Part shown: piece by piece, positions 40,877-50,444 of the stretch | Numbering within the stretch: position 1 is the first letter of the stretch | Layout of the letters: each line of letters starts with the position of its first letter | Assembly (NCBI GenBank): GCA_937862885.1 | Contig: CALMEE010000070.1 | Location: 1 to 61,139, forward strand | Length of the DNA stretch: 61,139 bases | Source of the DNA: an uncultured Planctomycetaceae bacterium | Lineage (GTDB): Bacteria > Planctomycetota > Planctomycetia > Pirellulales > Pirellulaceae | Direction of reading: 5' to 3' | Notes under the pieces: model-generated | What the model saw: the letters and a program-made list of their open reading frames with translations, nothing else | Told to the model about the DNA's origin: nothing | Database searches by the model: none | Translations under genes and position numbers: made by a program

Positions 40877-42028
40877 ATGGGTCAACGATTAGAGACATCC
40901 ATGAAGAAGATTTTGTCAAACGAAATCGATCGGCCGAAAAACCTTGATTTGAGAGTTCTGTTGGCAATCTATGAAAGCGTTATCGACTCGATTGTCATGA
41001 TCGACGCGAATGGATTGATTCAGTTAGCGAATCAAGCTACGTCCAAGTTGTTCGGTTATACGTCGGAAGAACTAATCGGACAAAACGTCTCGATGTTGAT
41101 GCCTCAGCCCTATCGGAACGAACATGACGGCTACATTCAACAGTATCTCCAGACGCACCAAGCCAAAATCATTGGAATTGGTCGCGTCGTCGAGGGACTG
41201 CGTAAAGATGGAACGACGTTTCCAATCCATCTAGCGGTTAGCGACTTCGAAATCAATGGCCGCATCTGTTTTACGGGAATCATTCGAGACATTTCGGATT
41301 TGAAGGCTGCCGAAGAACGTTTGGTGGCGACGCAAGAGAAACTGTTGCAAAAGGAACGTTTGGCGGCAATTGGCTTGACGGTTACCGGTTTGGCTCATGA
41401 AAGCCGCAACGCTCTGCAACGCTCGCATGCTTGTTTGGAGATTTTGGCATTAGAGTTGTCCGACATGCCGGACAGTTTACAGCTTGTACGCAAAGTCCAA
41501 ACTGCATTGGACGACCTACATTTGCTGATGGAGGAAGTGCGGAACTACGCCGCGCCAATTGTGTTGGAATACCGCGCCGGAAATCTCCCAAAAATGGTCG
41601 AAGAATCTTGGCGGCATGTGCAAGAGGCAACTACTGGCGGAAAATTAGCTCGCTTCGAGTTGCATGTCGCTCAAGATTTTCCAGAAAAATGTCAAATAGA
41701 TGTGCAACGTGTTCAACAGGTATTGCGCAACATTCTCGAGAACGCAACACAGGAATGCGACGCGTCGGGCAATATTCTTGTTCAATTGGAACCCGCTCCA
41801 GATCAAGCGAATCGCGTCCGCATTTCGATCTCCGACAGCGGTCGTGGCATTCCCGCTGAGCAACGCGAACAGGTATTTTCACCTTTTTTTACCACACGGA
41901 CTAAGGGGACCGGATTGGGTCTGGCGATTAGCAAACGAATCGTCGATGCCCACGATGGCCAAATCTATGTGACGGAGTCGCAACTGGGTGGTGCCCGATT
42001 TGTGGTTGAACTGCCGAATCGAAAATGA
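40877..42028 (+). CDS. PAS-domain sensor histidine kinase
   Basis: The 383-residue protein begins with a PAS domain (about residues 25-135: SIVMIDANGLIQLANQATS, LFGYTSEELIGQNVSML). A PAC-like tail contains RDISDLKAAEE. The dimerisation helix has the phospho-acceptor His in GLAHESRNALQRS, and the ATP-binding domain has N box NILENATQE, G1 DSGRGIP, F box FSPFFTT and G2 GTGLGLAI. No membrane segments are present, so it is cytoplasmic, like FixL and NtrB. It sits 370 bases upstream of a matching sigma-54 regulator on the same strand, which is its likely partner. The signal is unknown; the PAS domain lacks a clear haem-binding His. Confidence 0.88.
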   Translation: MGQRLETSMKKILSNEIDRPKNLDLRVLLAIYESVIDSIVMIDANGLIQLANQATSKLFGYTSEELIGQNVSMLMPQPYRNEHDGYIQQYLQTHQAKIIGIGRVVEGLRKDGTTFPIHLAVSDFEINGRICFTGIIRDISDLKAAEERLVATQEKLLQKERLAAIGLTVTGLAHESRNALQRSHACLEILALELSDMPDSLQLVRKVQTALDDLHLLMEEVRNYAAPIVLEYRAGNLPKMVEESWRHVQEATTGGKLARFELHVAQDFPEKCQIDVQRVQQVLRNILENATQECDASGNILVQLEPAPDQANRVRISISDSGRGIPAEQREQVFSPFFTTRTKGTGLGLAISKRIVDAHDGQIYVTESQLGGARFVVELPNRK

Positions 42029-42398
42029 ATCATACAAGTGTAGTCAGGAACGATCACTATTTGGGTGTGCGGATACGCCCACAATGTGCGGATAACCGAC
42101 CAAATCTTGCACCAATCCGGCAAGAAAATTTGTTTCCTTGATCAAAAAGACTCCGGCACATGAATTGCTTCATTCTGTCGTTTTCTCAGCTGGCTATGGC
42201 CGCGTTATCTTTGAGCCTTTCGGACGGAAGTTCCGCGTAGTAAGCGCACATTAGATTCACTGAGGTGACATGCAACATTGAATCTGCACTTTGCTCGCCG
42301 TTGTCAGGTATAGCACGCACAATTTGATGGGGCTAAAGCGGGCAACCGTTCAAATGCTCTTACCGATTTATGTAACCCGGTGATTAGAATGTAAGGAA
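42029..42398. other. Intergenic between kinase and regulator
   Basis: There is no gene. It may hold a separate promoter for the regulator, but no clear sigma-54 (GG-N10-GC) or sigma-70 pair was found by eye. Confidence 0.45.
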
Positions 42399-43796
42399 AT
42401 GTCAACATTGGTCGTTAACGAGAAACCTGTGCCTGAAGCTACCAAATCGAATTCGAGTGGGATCACTGTGCCGCGTGATCTCGATTTATTGATCGTGGAT
42501 GATGAGACCGACTTTCGAGAGTCGGCGTACCAGTATTTTAAAAAACTTGGGTTTCGGGTCGATCGGGCGGAAGATGGCGAAGAAGCGTTGAACGTCTGTA
42601 CCAACAGAGCCTTTGACGTGATCGTCCTGGACATTCACATGCCTGGTATGAACGGCCTGCGTGTGCTTGAGGAACTCATGAAGCATGATCCTCCGCCAAA
42701 GGTCATCATGTTGACTGGCGGAGGGACCATCGAAAACGCTGTCGAGTCGATTCGCAAAGGAGCTTACGATTTCCTGACCAAGCCAGCCCGACTCGATGAC
42801 TTGGCGCGTCTGATTACGCGGGCGCATGAAACTACGCGCTTGGAGAAAGAGAATTTGCAGCTACGAACCGTGTTGCGGCGGCAATCACCCGACGCGGATA
42901 TCGTCGGAGAGTCGCCGGCCATGCAGGAAGTATTTCGCTTGATCGAACGCACGGCAGTATCGGACAAGCCTGTCTTGATCCTGGGCGAAAGCGGTACTGG
43001 CAAAGAGTTGGTCGCGCGGGCCATCCATCGAGTAAGTCCCCTGGCGGATAAACCACTCGTCGTAATTAACTGTGCGGCACTCGCGGAACAACTTTTGGAA
43101 AGCGAATTGTTTGGCCACGAAAAAGGGGCGTTCACCGGTGCCATTGCTTCGAAGCCGGGTCTATTCGAAATCGCCGACGGTGGCACACTCTTTATCGACG
43201 AGTTCGGCGAGATGTCGGGCAATCTGCAAGTCAAGCTTTTGCGAGTATTGGAAGATGGATCGATGAGGCGTGTCGGGTCGGTTGCGGAACGGCGAGTTTC
43301 CGTCCGCGTCATTGCTGCCACAAATCGTGACCTGGAACGTGAAGTTCAAGAAAAGCGGTTTCGTGAAGACCTGTACTACCGCATCAACGTGCTGGGCATC
43401 CATTTACCGCCGTTGCGCCAGCGTTCCAGCGACATAGAACTGCTGGCTAGGTATTTTGCCGGGCCTGATTGGGAAATTGCTCCCGACGTCATGCAGAAAT
43501 TGAAAGTATACAGTTGGCCAGGCAATGTTCGCCAACTGCAAAACGCTATTGAACGCGCGAAGGTCTTGGCCGAAGATGCGCGAATCGAGCTTAGAAATCT
43601 TCCCGAGGCGATTCAATCCCACCAAGTCAGCGAAGCTCGCTCGCGTGCGGACACTTGCGACTTGGAAACCTTGAATCGACTTCACGTGGAGGAAACGTAC
43701 TTACGTTGTAATCGCAACAAGACGCGAACCGCCAATGCGTTGGGCATCAACCGAAGATCACTTTATCGCCTGTTAGAAAAATTTGGGATCGAATAG
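42399..43796 (+). CDS. NtrC-family sigma-54-dependent response regulator
   Basis: The 465-residue regulator has three parts. First is a receiver domain (about residues 27-140) with acidic DDE, phospho-acceptor Asp in VIVLDIHMPGMNG and Lys in FLTKPA. Second is an AAA+ domain with Walker A GESGTGKE, the sigma-54-contacting GAFTGA loop, Walker B GGTLFIDEFGE and an arginine-finger region. Third is a C-terminal Fis-type helix-turn-helix (NRNKTRTANALGINRRSLYRLLEKFG). When phosphorylated it should activate transcription by sigma-54 RNA polymerase. It is probably paired with the PAS kinase upstream. Targets are not apparent. Confidence 0.94.
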   Translation: MSTLVVNEKPVPEATKSNSSGITVPRDLDLLIVDDETDFRESAYQYFKKLGFRVDRAEDGEEALNVCTNRAFDVIVLDIHMPGMNGLRVLEELMKHDPPPKVIMLTGGGTIENAVESIRKGAYDFLTKPARLDDLARLITRAHETTRLEKENLQLRTVLRRQSPDADIVGESPAMQEVFRLIERTAVSDKPVLILGESGTGKELVARAIHRVSPLADKPLVVINCAALAEQLLESELFGHEKGAFTGAIASKPGLFEIADGGTLFIDEFGEMSGNLQVKLLRVLEDGSMRRVGSVAERRVSVRVIAATNRDLEREVQEKRFREDLYYRINVLGIHLPPLRQRSSDIELLARYFAGPDWEIAPDVMQKLKVYSWPGNVRQLQNAIERAKVLAEDARIELRNLPEAIQSHQVSEARSRADTCDLETLNRLHVEETYLRCNRNKTRTANALGINRRSLYRLLEKFGIE

Positions 43797-43897
43797 TGGA
43801 CCGTTTGGTTGATTTAGACGCCTCTCGTGTATTGGCATTCGGGATCGAAGTTGCCAGACTTATTGGTCCGGAAAACGCCCGCAAAATAACTTGATAG

Positions 43898-44446
43898 ATG
43901 AGCAATACCATGAATCTTTCCCAACTGTTTGCTGAACTCGATCGCCATGATTGTCCCTTGAGTCTGGACGAGTTGCAAAACATTTTGGCCCAGTTGGATG
44001 TCACGCCCGCAGATTTTGCTGACGCTTGGCATTTCGACGATTCGACCTACTGCAGAAACCTCATTCGCAAAACGAAAGCTTACGAAGCCCTTTTGTTATG
44101 CTTCGAAGCGGGACAACGGACCCCCATCCACGATCATCGCGGCTCGGCCTGTGGCGTGCGAATTATCGCAGGGACTGCCGTGGAAACGATCTTTGATCGT
44201 TGCGAGGATGGTTGGTTATTTGCAACCTCGTCAACGGCCCTGCAATGTCCAGGCGTCGTCGGATCGTACGACAGCGACGTCCATCAACTCTCGAATTTGC
44301 AGCCTGCAGGAGGAAGACTCGCCACCCTGCATATCTACTCGCCACCGCTTGGTCATGTCGGCAATTATTGTATCGAAGACAATTCAGTCCAGTTGGTGGA
44401 GCCCCGCATCCGCGTCTCGTCCTTGGTTGATAACCTTTGCGTGTAA
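43898..44446 (+). CDS. Cysteine dioxygenase family protein
   Basis: This 182-residue cupin is predicted to oxidise cysteine to cysteine sulfinic acid with Fe(II) and O2. The iron ligands are visible in PIHDHRGSACGV (His-x-His pair) and the third His in DVHQLSNLQ. TLHIYSPPLGH near the C-terminus is a conserved end block. The length fits bacterial cysteine dioxygenases. A thiol dioxygenase with another substrate, such as 3-mercaptopropionate, cannot be excluded. It begins 101 bases after the regulator on the same strand; a functional link is only suggested by proximity. Confidence 0.8.
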   Translation: MSNTMNLSQLFAELDRHDCPLSLDELQNILAQLDVTPADFADAWHFDDSTYCRNLIRKTKAYEALLLCFEAGQRTPIHDHRGSACGVRIIAGTAVETIFDRCEDGWLFATSSTALQCPGVVGSYDSDVHQLSNLQPAGGRLATLHIYSPPLGHVGNYCIEDNSVQLVEPRIRVSSLVDNLCV

Positions 44447-44795
44447 CGCCAGCAAGTCTGCGAAACCAATCCATCCGCAAAACAGCTTTCTCAAAGAGAA
44501 CTCGTACGGGCAATATCGCATCCGGTACCGTAGTACCTGAAAACTGTTCCCAATGCCCGTGAAGTCGCAGCACGCCATTTCGCTCGTACTTACTTCATCC
44601 GCCAGTTACTATTTGCGCAGCATTCGCGCAATCGGCGCAAAGCTGGTGGTAATTTCGTGCTACGATCGCCAAGAACCGGCTACAACCTGAAGTGAATCGA
44701 TGCCGTATTCGATCAGCAGCAAACTTGTTTCCGGGATCAGACCGAGAAACGAACTGGTTGCTTCAGTCTTGGCGGACGTTGAAACAGGTAAGTGC
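44447..44795. other. Intergenic, nothing recognised
   Basis: No convincing gene or RNA is visible. Confidence 0.5.
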
Positions 44796-45182
44796 CTATT
44801 CGTCCACCAAGATCGTACGGCCGTTTTGGCCAGTTGATATGCCGAACACGATGTACGTCACATCTTCGTCACCAATGTTGAACATTTGATGCACCTCGCG
44901 GGCTTCGATCAAAATTGCATCGCCTGCCTGCAAATGTACCGTTTCGCCCGCGACTTCCATTCTCACGGCTCCGTTAAGGATGACGAACGTCTCCTGCATG
45001 TCTTCATGAAAGTGTTTCCGGAATGCCGAGCCTTTGGGGCAGAGGGACCAATTCAACATCTGAACTCGCCCCTCGACAAATGCCTCGCGCGTGGCTAACA
45101 CTTTCTTGAGTACCCCAGGGCGCTGAAAGTCTTCATGCGATGCAGGGGTAAACCCGATTTCTTGACCACGGACGACTAGCAT
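44796..45182 (-). CDS. Single-domain cupin protein
   Basis: This 128-residue cytoplasmic protein has a double-stranded beta-helix core. The first cupin motif is FHEDMQETFVILNG, with the metal-binding His and Glu present. The second, AIEVH-like in LIEAREVHQMFNIGDED, has the closing His. The function is unknown; such small cupins bind sugars, sugar acids or metals. It is alone on this strand and converges with the cysteine dioxygenase. The start ATG is at 45182. Confidence 0.8.
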   Translation of the reverse strand: MLVVRGQEIGFTPASHEDFQRPGVLKKVLATREAFVEGRVQMLNWSLCPKGSAFRKHFHEDMQETFVILNGAVRMEVAGETVHLQAGDAILIEAREVHQMFNIGDEDVTYIVFGISTGQNGRTILVDE

Positions 45183-45370
45183 GATGAAAATTCCTTAGGG
45201 CCGAACCGAGCCAAGCACACCGCAGTTCGCTTGACGGCTTGCAGCGTCATGAACCATTTGCACGCTAAACAGCTTGGCTCGAAATTGAAAAATCTTTATT
45301 CCTCAATACAAAAACTTGACCGGGAACCAGTTGCAGGAAATCCGTGTCTGATCCTACAATGGAGGACCGC

Positions 45371-45441
45371 TCGGGACTGGTGTAACGGTAGCACGAAGGA
45401 TTCTGGCTCCTTTAGTCGGGGTTCAAATCCCTGGTCCCGAA
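45371..45441 (+). tRNA. tRNA-Gln (anticodon CTG)
   Basis: All four arms fold: acceptor TCGGGAC with GTCCCGA plus discriminator A, a D arm with TGGTGTAACGGTAGC, anticodon stem AAGGA with TCCTT around loop TTCTGGC (anticodon CTG, reading CAG), and a T arm CGGGG/CCCTG around TTCAAAT. The 3' CCA is not encoded. The 71-base length fits tRNA-Gln. Confidence 0.93.
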
Positions 45442-45468
45442 CTTCTGGACAATCGATCGCACATCGGT

Positions 45469-45816
45469 TTAATACTTCCCGTAGTATTTTTCAGCGGGAT
45501 ACTTCTCGCGATTCTTGTTTACTTTTTCTACGATGGCTGCCGAGAGATCAATGCCGGTGGAATTCGCAAATGCCAGAACATAACACATCACATCGGCCAA
45601 TTCCTCTTGAATTGCCTGGCGTTGCGGTTGGTGGCGGTGATGTTCCCATGAACCGTCATTGTCAATCCATTGAAAATGCTCCATCAACTCAGCCACTTCA
45701 ATGGCCATCGCCATGCTGAGATTTTTCGGACTATGGAATTGTTGCCAATTCCGCTCATCGACAAATTGCCTGACCAGTCCGCGCAATTCTTCAACCGTGG
45801 TTTCTCGATCGTTCAA
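45469..45816 (-). CDS. MazG-like nucleotide pyrophosphohydrolase
   Basis: This 115-residue all-alpha enzyme is predicted to hydrolyse nucleoside triphosphates to monophosphate and pyrophosphate, as a housekeeping pool cleanser. The metal-binding acidic residues are in EVAELMEHF and, thirty residues on, EELADVMCYVLAFAN, the MazG/RS21-C6 pattern of EExxE plus ExxD. The start is a TTG at 45816 with AAGGG six bases before it. It faces the tRNA gene on the other strand. Confidence 0.85.
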   Translation of the reverse strand: MNDRETTVEELRGLVRQFVDERNWQQFHSPKNLSMAMAIEVAELMEHFQWIDNDGSWEHHRHQPQRQAIQEELADVMCYVLAFANSTGIDLSAAIVEKVNKNREKYPAEKYYGKY

Positions 45817-45971
45817 AATAAACCCTTTATAAATTCGGCCTACAGCACAATCATTTTAGACGATAATCTCGTCCCTTAAAAGTGATTAAGCCGCGAACCA
45901 GCTGCGACGCAATTAATCAATCAAGTCATTTGCGGTAATTAACATGACGCGCCAATGGTGCGCGGTTTTGG

Positions 45972-46000
45972 TTGACATGATTTATTTCAGTTCTTAAACT
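45972..46000 (+). promoter_or_regulatory. Predicted sigma-70 promoter of the HMA lipoprotein gene
   Basis: TTGACA at 45972-45977 and TAAACT at 45995-46000 are separated by 17 bases. It is 38 bases before the start codon, with AAGGA just before the ATG. The -10 hexamer is the same as in the rRNA promoter. Confidence 0.6.
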
Positions 46001-46038
46001 CAAAAGAGCTTTACTGACATTCTGAAGGATAACGCTGT

Positions 46039-46374
46039 ATGAAAAAAATCGTGTGTGCTGTGTATTTGTTGACCGTCTTGTTCAGCCTGATTGGCTGTAA
46101 CCGTCAAACAGGTACGACTGCTGGTGAAAATGAAGCGGTAATTCCGTCCGGTGAAACGATGGTAGTTTCACTTTCGTTACCGAACATGACCTGTGGTGTG
46201 TGCGCTACCGCGGTCAGGAATTCGCTGCAACAAATCCCGTCGATAACTGAAATCGAAACGGACCCCGTCAATCGAACCTGTAGTTTCAAGGTAGCGAAAA
46301 ACGTGGATTATAAACGCAAACTTGCAGAATTCGCAAAATCAAACGACCACCTCAAAGATTACGCTGTTCAGTGA
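46039..46374 (+). CDS. Lipoprotein with heavy-metal-associated (HMA) domain
   Basis: This 111-residue protein has an N-terminal lipobox (LFSLIGC, with Cys at about 20) and a C-terminal HMA domain with the metal-binding loop NMTCGVCATAV (Cys-x2-Cys). The domain continues to DYAVQ and looks like MerP or copper chaperone folds. It may bind Cu, Hg or a related metal at the outer face of the membrane. An AAGGA precedes the ATG. No other metal-transport gene is adjacent, so the metal is unknown. Confidence 0.85.
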   Translation: MKKIVCAVYLLTVLFSLIGCNRQTGTTAGENEAVIPSGETMVVSLSLPNMTCGVCATAVRNSLQQIPSITEIETDPVNRTCSFKVAKNVDYKRKLAEFAKSNDHLKDYAVQ

Positions 46375-46487
46375 CTTGATGCGCCGACTGGCCAGTTGCG
46401 AATTGTCGAACGGATGTCTGTTCTCGCAGGACGCGAGTTGTGCAGTTGATGTTCGGACTGGCGGGAACAGTCACCGGTTTGGCGCAC

Positions 46488-46514
46488 AAAAAAAGCGTGC
46501 CGATATGGCACGCT
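46488..46514 (-). terminator. Intrinsic terminator
   Basis: On the minus strand AGCGTGCC and GGCACGCT pair around ATATC and run into seven T. It lies about 40 bases beyond the stop of the leftward gene at 46554, so it ends that transcript. Confidence 0.85.
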
Positions 46515-46553
46515 GTCTGCGATTGAATCGTCTGAGTGCTTTCCGAATTCGCC

Positions 46554-47723
46554 TTAGCGAAGGCTCAAGATCCCCGTACTCTTCTCTAGCTTCGGCACTA
46601 ACACCGGCAAAGGTTGGATATCGAAGAAGATGTCTTTACCGGCCAGCGATGGAATCGATTTTGGCCGAACGTACCCTTGTCCGCCGATCGAATCGATTCT
46701 GGCTTTGTATTGCAAAATAACCTTTTCGATTTCTGGATTGAGTTCGTCTTTGCCGTTACTCAATTTACGCGTTGCCCAAGGAAAACTTCCAACACAGACG
46801 TAGCTCTCGTAGCGATCGTGGAAAACGTAAGCTTCGATTCCGTTTTTCCTCAATTCGTCCGTCAATGTTTGTGCTTTGTCGGCGGCTTCAGCCAATTTAC
46901 TCTCCATCGGTTGATTATTCCGCAAGCGTTGTTCAAAGTCTTTTTGTGCAGCTTCGATTTTCTTGGCATCATAGGTCAACTCGCCTCGAAATGTCGCAAC
47001 TTTAACCGAGTAGGGCTCGGGGCACTTGTACAAGCTATATTGCAAACCTTTGTTCATGTTAATTACGAGCTTGTCTTGCTTCTTCGCTTGAAAATACTCG
47101 CTAGGGATCGTCGGGTTTGGCATCACGAATGCGGTTCGCATCGGGCCTTTGTCGCGGAGCGTTGGATTATTTGAAACCTGACGTTGAATTTCGCGCCACA
47201 CACCAAACCGCTGGTTCGTTTGGACAGATTCGGAGACTTCTAAGCAGCGCGGTTTGAGGTGTTTTATTTTTTCTAACGTCTTTTGTGTTTGGGCGTCGTC
47301 GGGATTGGAAAAGTCTCCCACCAGGACGGCATACTCGTAATTGGGTTGATGCAAGAACCGCATCGAGCGGTTGCGCAGCTCAAATTCGCCATTCGCGTTT
47401 TGCACGGCTTTGACTCCCAAGCCAGCCACTTCGCCCGAAAAGTCAAAATTCTTTGCATAAAGATACGCGGGCAAACGAAACTCTCCCCGCAATTCTCGCA
47501 CGAGTTCTTTCGCTTGTTCCAAGCCTTCCTCGCCGCCAAATGAGGCACACATAATCAGCCAGGGACCGTGCCGTTCATTCAACATGATATTGTCGCTCTC
47601 AAACGCCTCTTTATTTCGTTTGAATACGGAAAACTTGTTGTCTTGCGCGCAAATGGAGAGTGAGTTAGCCACCAATGCTAAAATGAACAACCCCCAAATC
47701 GCCACGTGTCGAGTACGTGTCAT
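46554..47723 (-). CDS. Secreted protein with SPOR-like repeats, function unknown
   Basis: This 389-residue protein has a signal peptide (hydrophobic core WGLFILALVANSLSICAQ). Strand-helix units such as RHGPWLIMCASFGGEEGLEQAKELVRELR and YEAYVFHDRYESYVCVGSF-like segments (IEAYVFHDRYESYVCVGSFP) resemble SPOR folds that bind denuded peptidoglycan glycans, but no clear family match can be made. The coding assignment is strong because it has a signal, an intact length and its own terminator. Confidence 0.7.
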   Translation of the reverse strand: MTRTRHVAIWGLFILALVANSLSICAQDNKFSVFKRNKEAFESDNIMLNERHGPWLIMCASFGGEEGLEQAKELVRELRGEFRLPAYLYAKNFDFSGEVAGLGVKAVQNANGEFELRNRSMRFLHQPNYEYAVLVGDFSNPDDAQTQKTLEKIKHLKPRCLEVSESVQTNQRFGVWREIQRQVSNNPTLRDKGPMRTAFVMPNPTIPSEYFQAKKQDKLVINMNKGLQYSLYKCPEPYSVKVATFRGELTYDAKKIEAAQKDFEQRLRNNQPMESKLAEAADKAQTLTDELRKNGIEAYVFHDRYESYVCVGSFPWATRKLSNGKDELNPEIEKVILQYKARIDSIGGQGYVRPKSIPSLAGKDIFFDIQPLPVLVPKLEKSTGILSLR

Positions 47724-48438
47724 GATTATTTACCTCCGCTTAATTTGGTACCGGTTCTTGAACAGCTCAAAAGAGTCTTCAATGCGCGGGGACGGTAGCA
47801 AATAGCCTTAGTCAACTCCAGAGCGGATTTGGCTAAATTCTTGAAACCAGTGGATTTCCTGACTCTGCCCACCGTTCCAGCGTCTTTCGGGACCCTCGCG
47901 CAGTAATCTGGGCTTGAATTTCCGCCAAAACAGAATAATTTAAGGTCTACATCCTGTTGGATCATGCATTGGCGCAGACTGTTGCTGGCATTGATCCGCC
48001 AGCATCACCTGACACTTTTGATTAGCATTAGATTGGGCCACACGGCTCGGCCTGCCAAAGAGCGGGGGACTGGAATTGCGAAGAGTCGACTCGCTGCCAT
48101 CAATTGGATTGAAGTCGTGCACTAGCGAAGACTAGCGATGTGAGGCTGGTGTAAACAAATCGTTTTGATTGAAGACCTGATGCGCCGTCGACGCTGCCGC
48201 TGTCACGTTCTGAACAAGTTGCCATTATCGAGGCGGGGCTCAGCAGGCGGGATCAAATCGATCACGGATGTTTAGCCATCGGCCGAGTCGATCAACGCGT
48301 TGCACGTGAATTGTGTTGCGCCAATTTGAGTTTTTTCATTGCGTATTGTGTAGACTCTTGTGGTCCGCTGATTCCAGTATTACGTTTCGATTCAATTTTC
48401 TTGTTGACATAACCCTCCAAAACTAACAGTGACTTGCT
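47724..48438. other. Long intergenic, no gene recognised
   Basis: About 700 bases without a defensible gene. Open frames on either strand here have no signal peptide or family motif. A TTGACA near 48400 could be the -35 of the following gene, but no -10 is at proper spacing. Confidence 0.5.
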
Positions 48439-49611
48439 ATGCAGTATTCTTTTCGATTGGCCGAACTTCTAAAACATGAACCAGATCCGCGTAAACGTCC
48501 TGGAACCATCAAGACAATTGTGGATTACACCGGTCTGGACCGCCACCAAGTTGCTGCTCTACTAAAAAACGAAGTCAAGTATATTCCGCTTGAAGCGTTG
48601 TCGCGCTTGTGCGACTACTTGATCGAGCACGGCATCGCCACCGCTGATCAACTGCCTGGAGCCCTTTTCGCGATCGAGCCGGAAAATTTTTGGGAGATGT
48701 TGGCGCGTCGGCGCCGCATGGAGATGTGCTTGGGTGTAAGGCGCGATATGGACACGGAGGAATCGGGAGTTGCTTTTGTCTCCGCGAGCGATTCCGTGAT
48801 CATGGGACAAATTCTCAGCGGTGTCACAACGTTGGGTGGAACTGCCTCGCACATCGGCAAGCAACCCGTTGCTCAAACACCTGCGACAGACCTCGATCAT
48901 CAGCGATCCAATCAAAAGCTGCCACAACCCGAACATTGGATCCAATCGTTGGTGTGGAGTCCGGGGCAAGTTTCCGAGGACAAGGTCATCGAACGCGCGC
49001 ACGAGGTCTATCGCAATTTTGCTGAAACCAGAGGGGACAAGGCACTTGTCTGTTTGGGCAGCATGAAAAGCAACCCCGTCACCGAACTGGTGATGAGCAA
49101 CGGCTTCATTTGCGATCCCTTCGTCTCCCAGGATGATGTCGACGAACCCCAGCAACGAAAATGTCCGTTCTTCATTCGTTATCGAGACAAGGACCCTCAA
49201 CCTGTTTCTTGTTTTGGTGGTGTCAAGTTGGCCAAGTCAGACAAACGCAATTCGCCCGGCATCTACTACGAGTTGGCCAATGGCAATTGGGAATTGGCCA
49301 ATAAGAAGGGAGATACGCAATTGGTTGCCTTCTTATGTTACGTATATCGAGAATCGCTCGGGAGATTGGAAATGTCTTTGGGTGGATTTTCCGGAAAAGC
49401 TACCCGCGAGTTGGCAAAACTAGTCGCCACGCAGGCAGACCAGTTTTGGCCAGCCTCCTGTAGCGAAGGGGGGACGCAAATCGGTGCCTTCATTATCGAG
49501 TTTGATCGTTCTGAATCGGATTCGGAAGATGAAATTCTGCAGGCAACCGCTGAACAGGCTGTCTCTCGCGTCATCCGCATTGCACCAGAAGCGATTGCAC
49601 GGCGCCTGTAA
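48439..49611 (+). CDS. Cro/XRE-like helix-turn-helix protein with uncharacterised C-terminal domain
   Basis: The first 60 residues of this 390-residue protein form a helix-turn-helix (PGTIKTIVDYTGLDRHQVAALLKNEVKYIPLEALSRLCDYL) in which the recognition helix follows GLDRHQVAALL. Residues 80-390 have no family I recognise. The middle part (residues 175-215) looks like a mixed helix region and the end is alpha-beta. A regulatory role is likely, but the target and ligand are unknown. The gene stands alone. Confidence 0.7.
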   Translation: MQYSFRLAELLKHEPDPRKRPGTIKTIVDYTGLDRHQVAALLKNEVKYIPLEALSRLCDYLIEHGIATADQLPGALFAIEPENFWEMLARRRRMEMCLGVRRDMDTEESGVAFVSASDSVIMGQILSGVTTLGGTASHIGKQPVAQTPATDLDHQRSNQKLPQPEHWIQSLVWSPGQVSEDKVIERAHEVYRNFAETRGDKALVCLGSMKSNPVTELVMSNGFICDPFVSQDDVDEPQQRKCPFFIRYRDKDPQPVSCFGGVKLAKSDKRNSPGIYYELANGNWELANKKGDTQLVAFLCYVYRESLGRLEMSLGGFSGKATRELAKLVATQADQFWPASCSEGGTQIGAFIIEFDRSESDSEDEILQATAEQAVSRVIRIAPEAIARRL

Positions 49612-49825
49612 TTGGTCTCGTCCGCGCTAATTCAAAGTGGCACATCGATAGAGATCTCAAAGCCGCAATTCGCGCAGCACAGGCTTGCCGCGATTCGGGT
49701 TGGCAAAAGCTGGTCGGCCCCTTTAAGCCATCCTCGTGGTAAGAAACTGAGGGCAATAAACGAACTGTGGCGGGCGATCCGCAGCAGGGATCAAGGGATC
49801 ATGTCGACGATAAGCAATCGTCCAG

Positions 49826-50131
49826 TCAATTTTCGTCGACGATAAACAGCACGGTCTTCTGTTTGAGCTTGAGCGCTCGGTGAGGGACTCCATAATCGAT
49901 ATGCAGTCCATCGCCACTGGTGTACGTTTCCGTATGCTGATCAAATTGAATCAACAACACTCCCTCGATCACATAACCCACATGCCCGCGCGTGCACCAA
50001 TCCACTTCCTCAAACCCAGGGGCGAGTCTTAGTAGGCGCATCGATGTTTCGCCGAGTGTAACCCGTTTCTCTTCCGCGAATTCGTTCAGTTGACGCCATT
50101 CGATATTGTCGAATTTAATACTGCTTTGCAT
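49826..50131 (-). CDS. Small cupin protein
   Basis: This 101-residue protein has one cupin fold, with GHVGYVIEGVLLIQFD and DGLHIDYGVPHRAL carrying parts of the two conserved motifs. The His and Glu of a typical metal site are only partly retained, so it may be a non-catalytic binding protein. The function is unknown. The start ATG is at 50131. Confidence 0.72.
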   Translation of the reverse strand: MQSSIKFDNIEWRQLNEFAEEKRVTLGETSMRLLRLAPGFEEVDWCTRGHVGYVIEGVLLIQFDQHTETYTSGDGLHIDYGVPHRALKLKQKTVLFIVDEN

Positions 50132-50444
50132 TTGCGAGTTCCCTAAGGATCGAGGATACTAATTTTGGATGCAAACTGCACAGTTTTATTGATGCCGAAT
50201 TACGCATTAGCTCAACGGCATTGGGGATCGTAGCGAACTGTGGGCACCGCTCCCGCTCACAATTGAAATTGCATTGTCTCACGCACCGGTACCTGTTTTG
50301 TATCATCCAATTAATATAAATTGGAGCGAACGCGGGCGTTGCGACTCCGCAGGCAGCTTTAGTCCATGCAACAAGTTAACTCAACCACCAACTCTAAGAT
50401 TGTACATGATAACTCGCGAAATAATTAGATACTCGGCACACAAA

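Noticed and set aside
45231..45719. Plus-strand open frame of 162 codons
   Set aside because: It crosses the tRNA-Gln gene and most of the MazG-like gene on the other strand.
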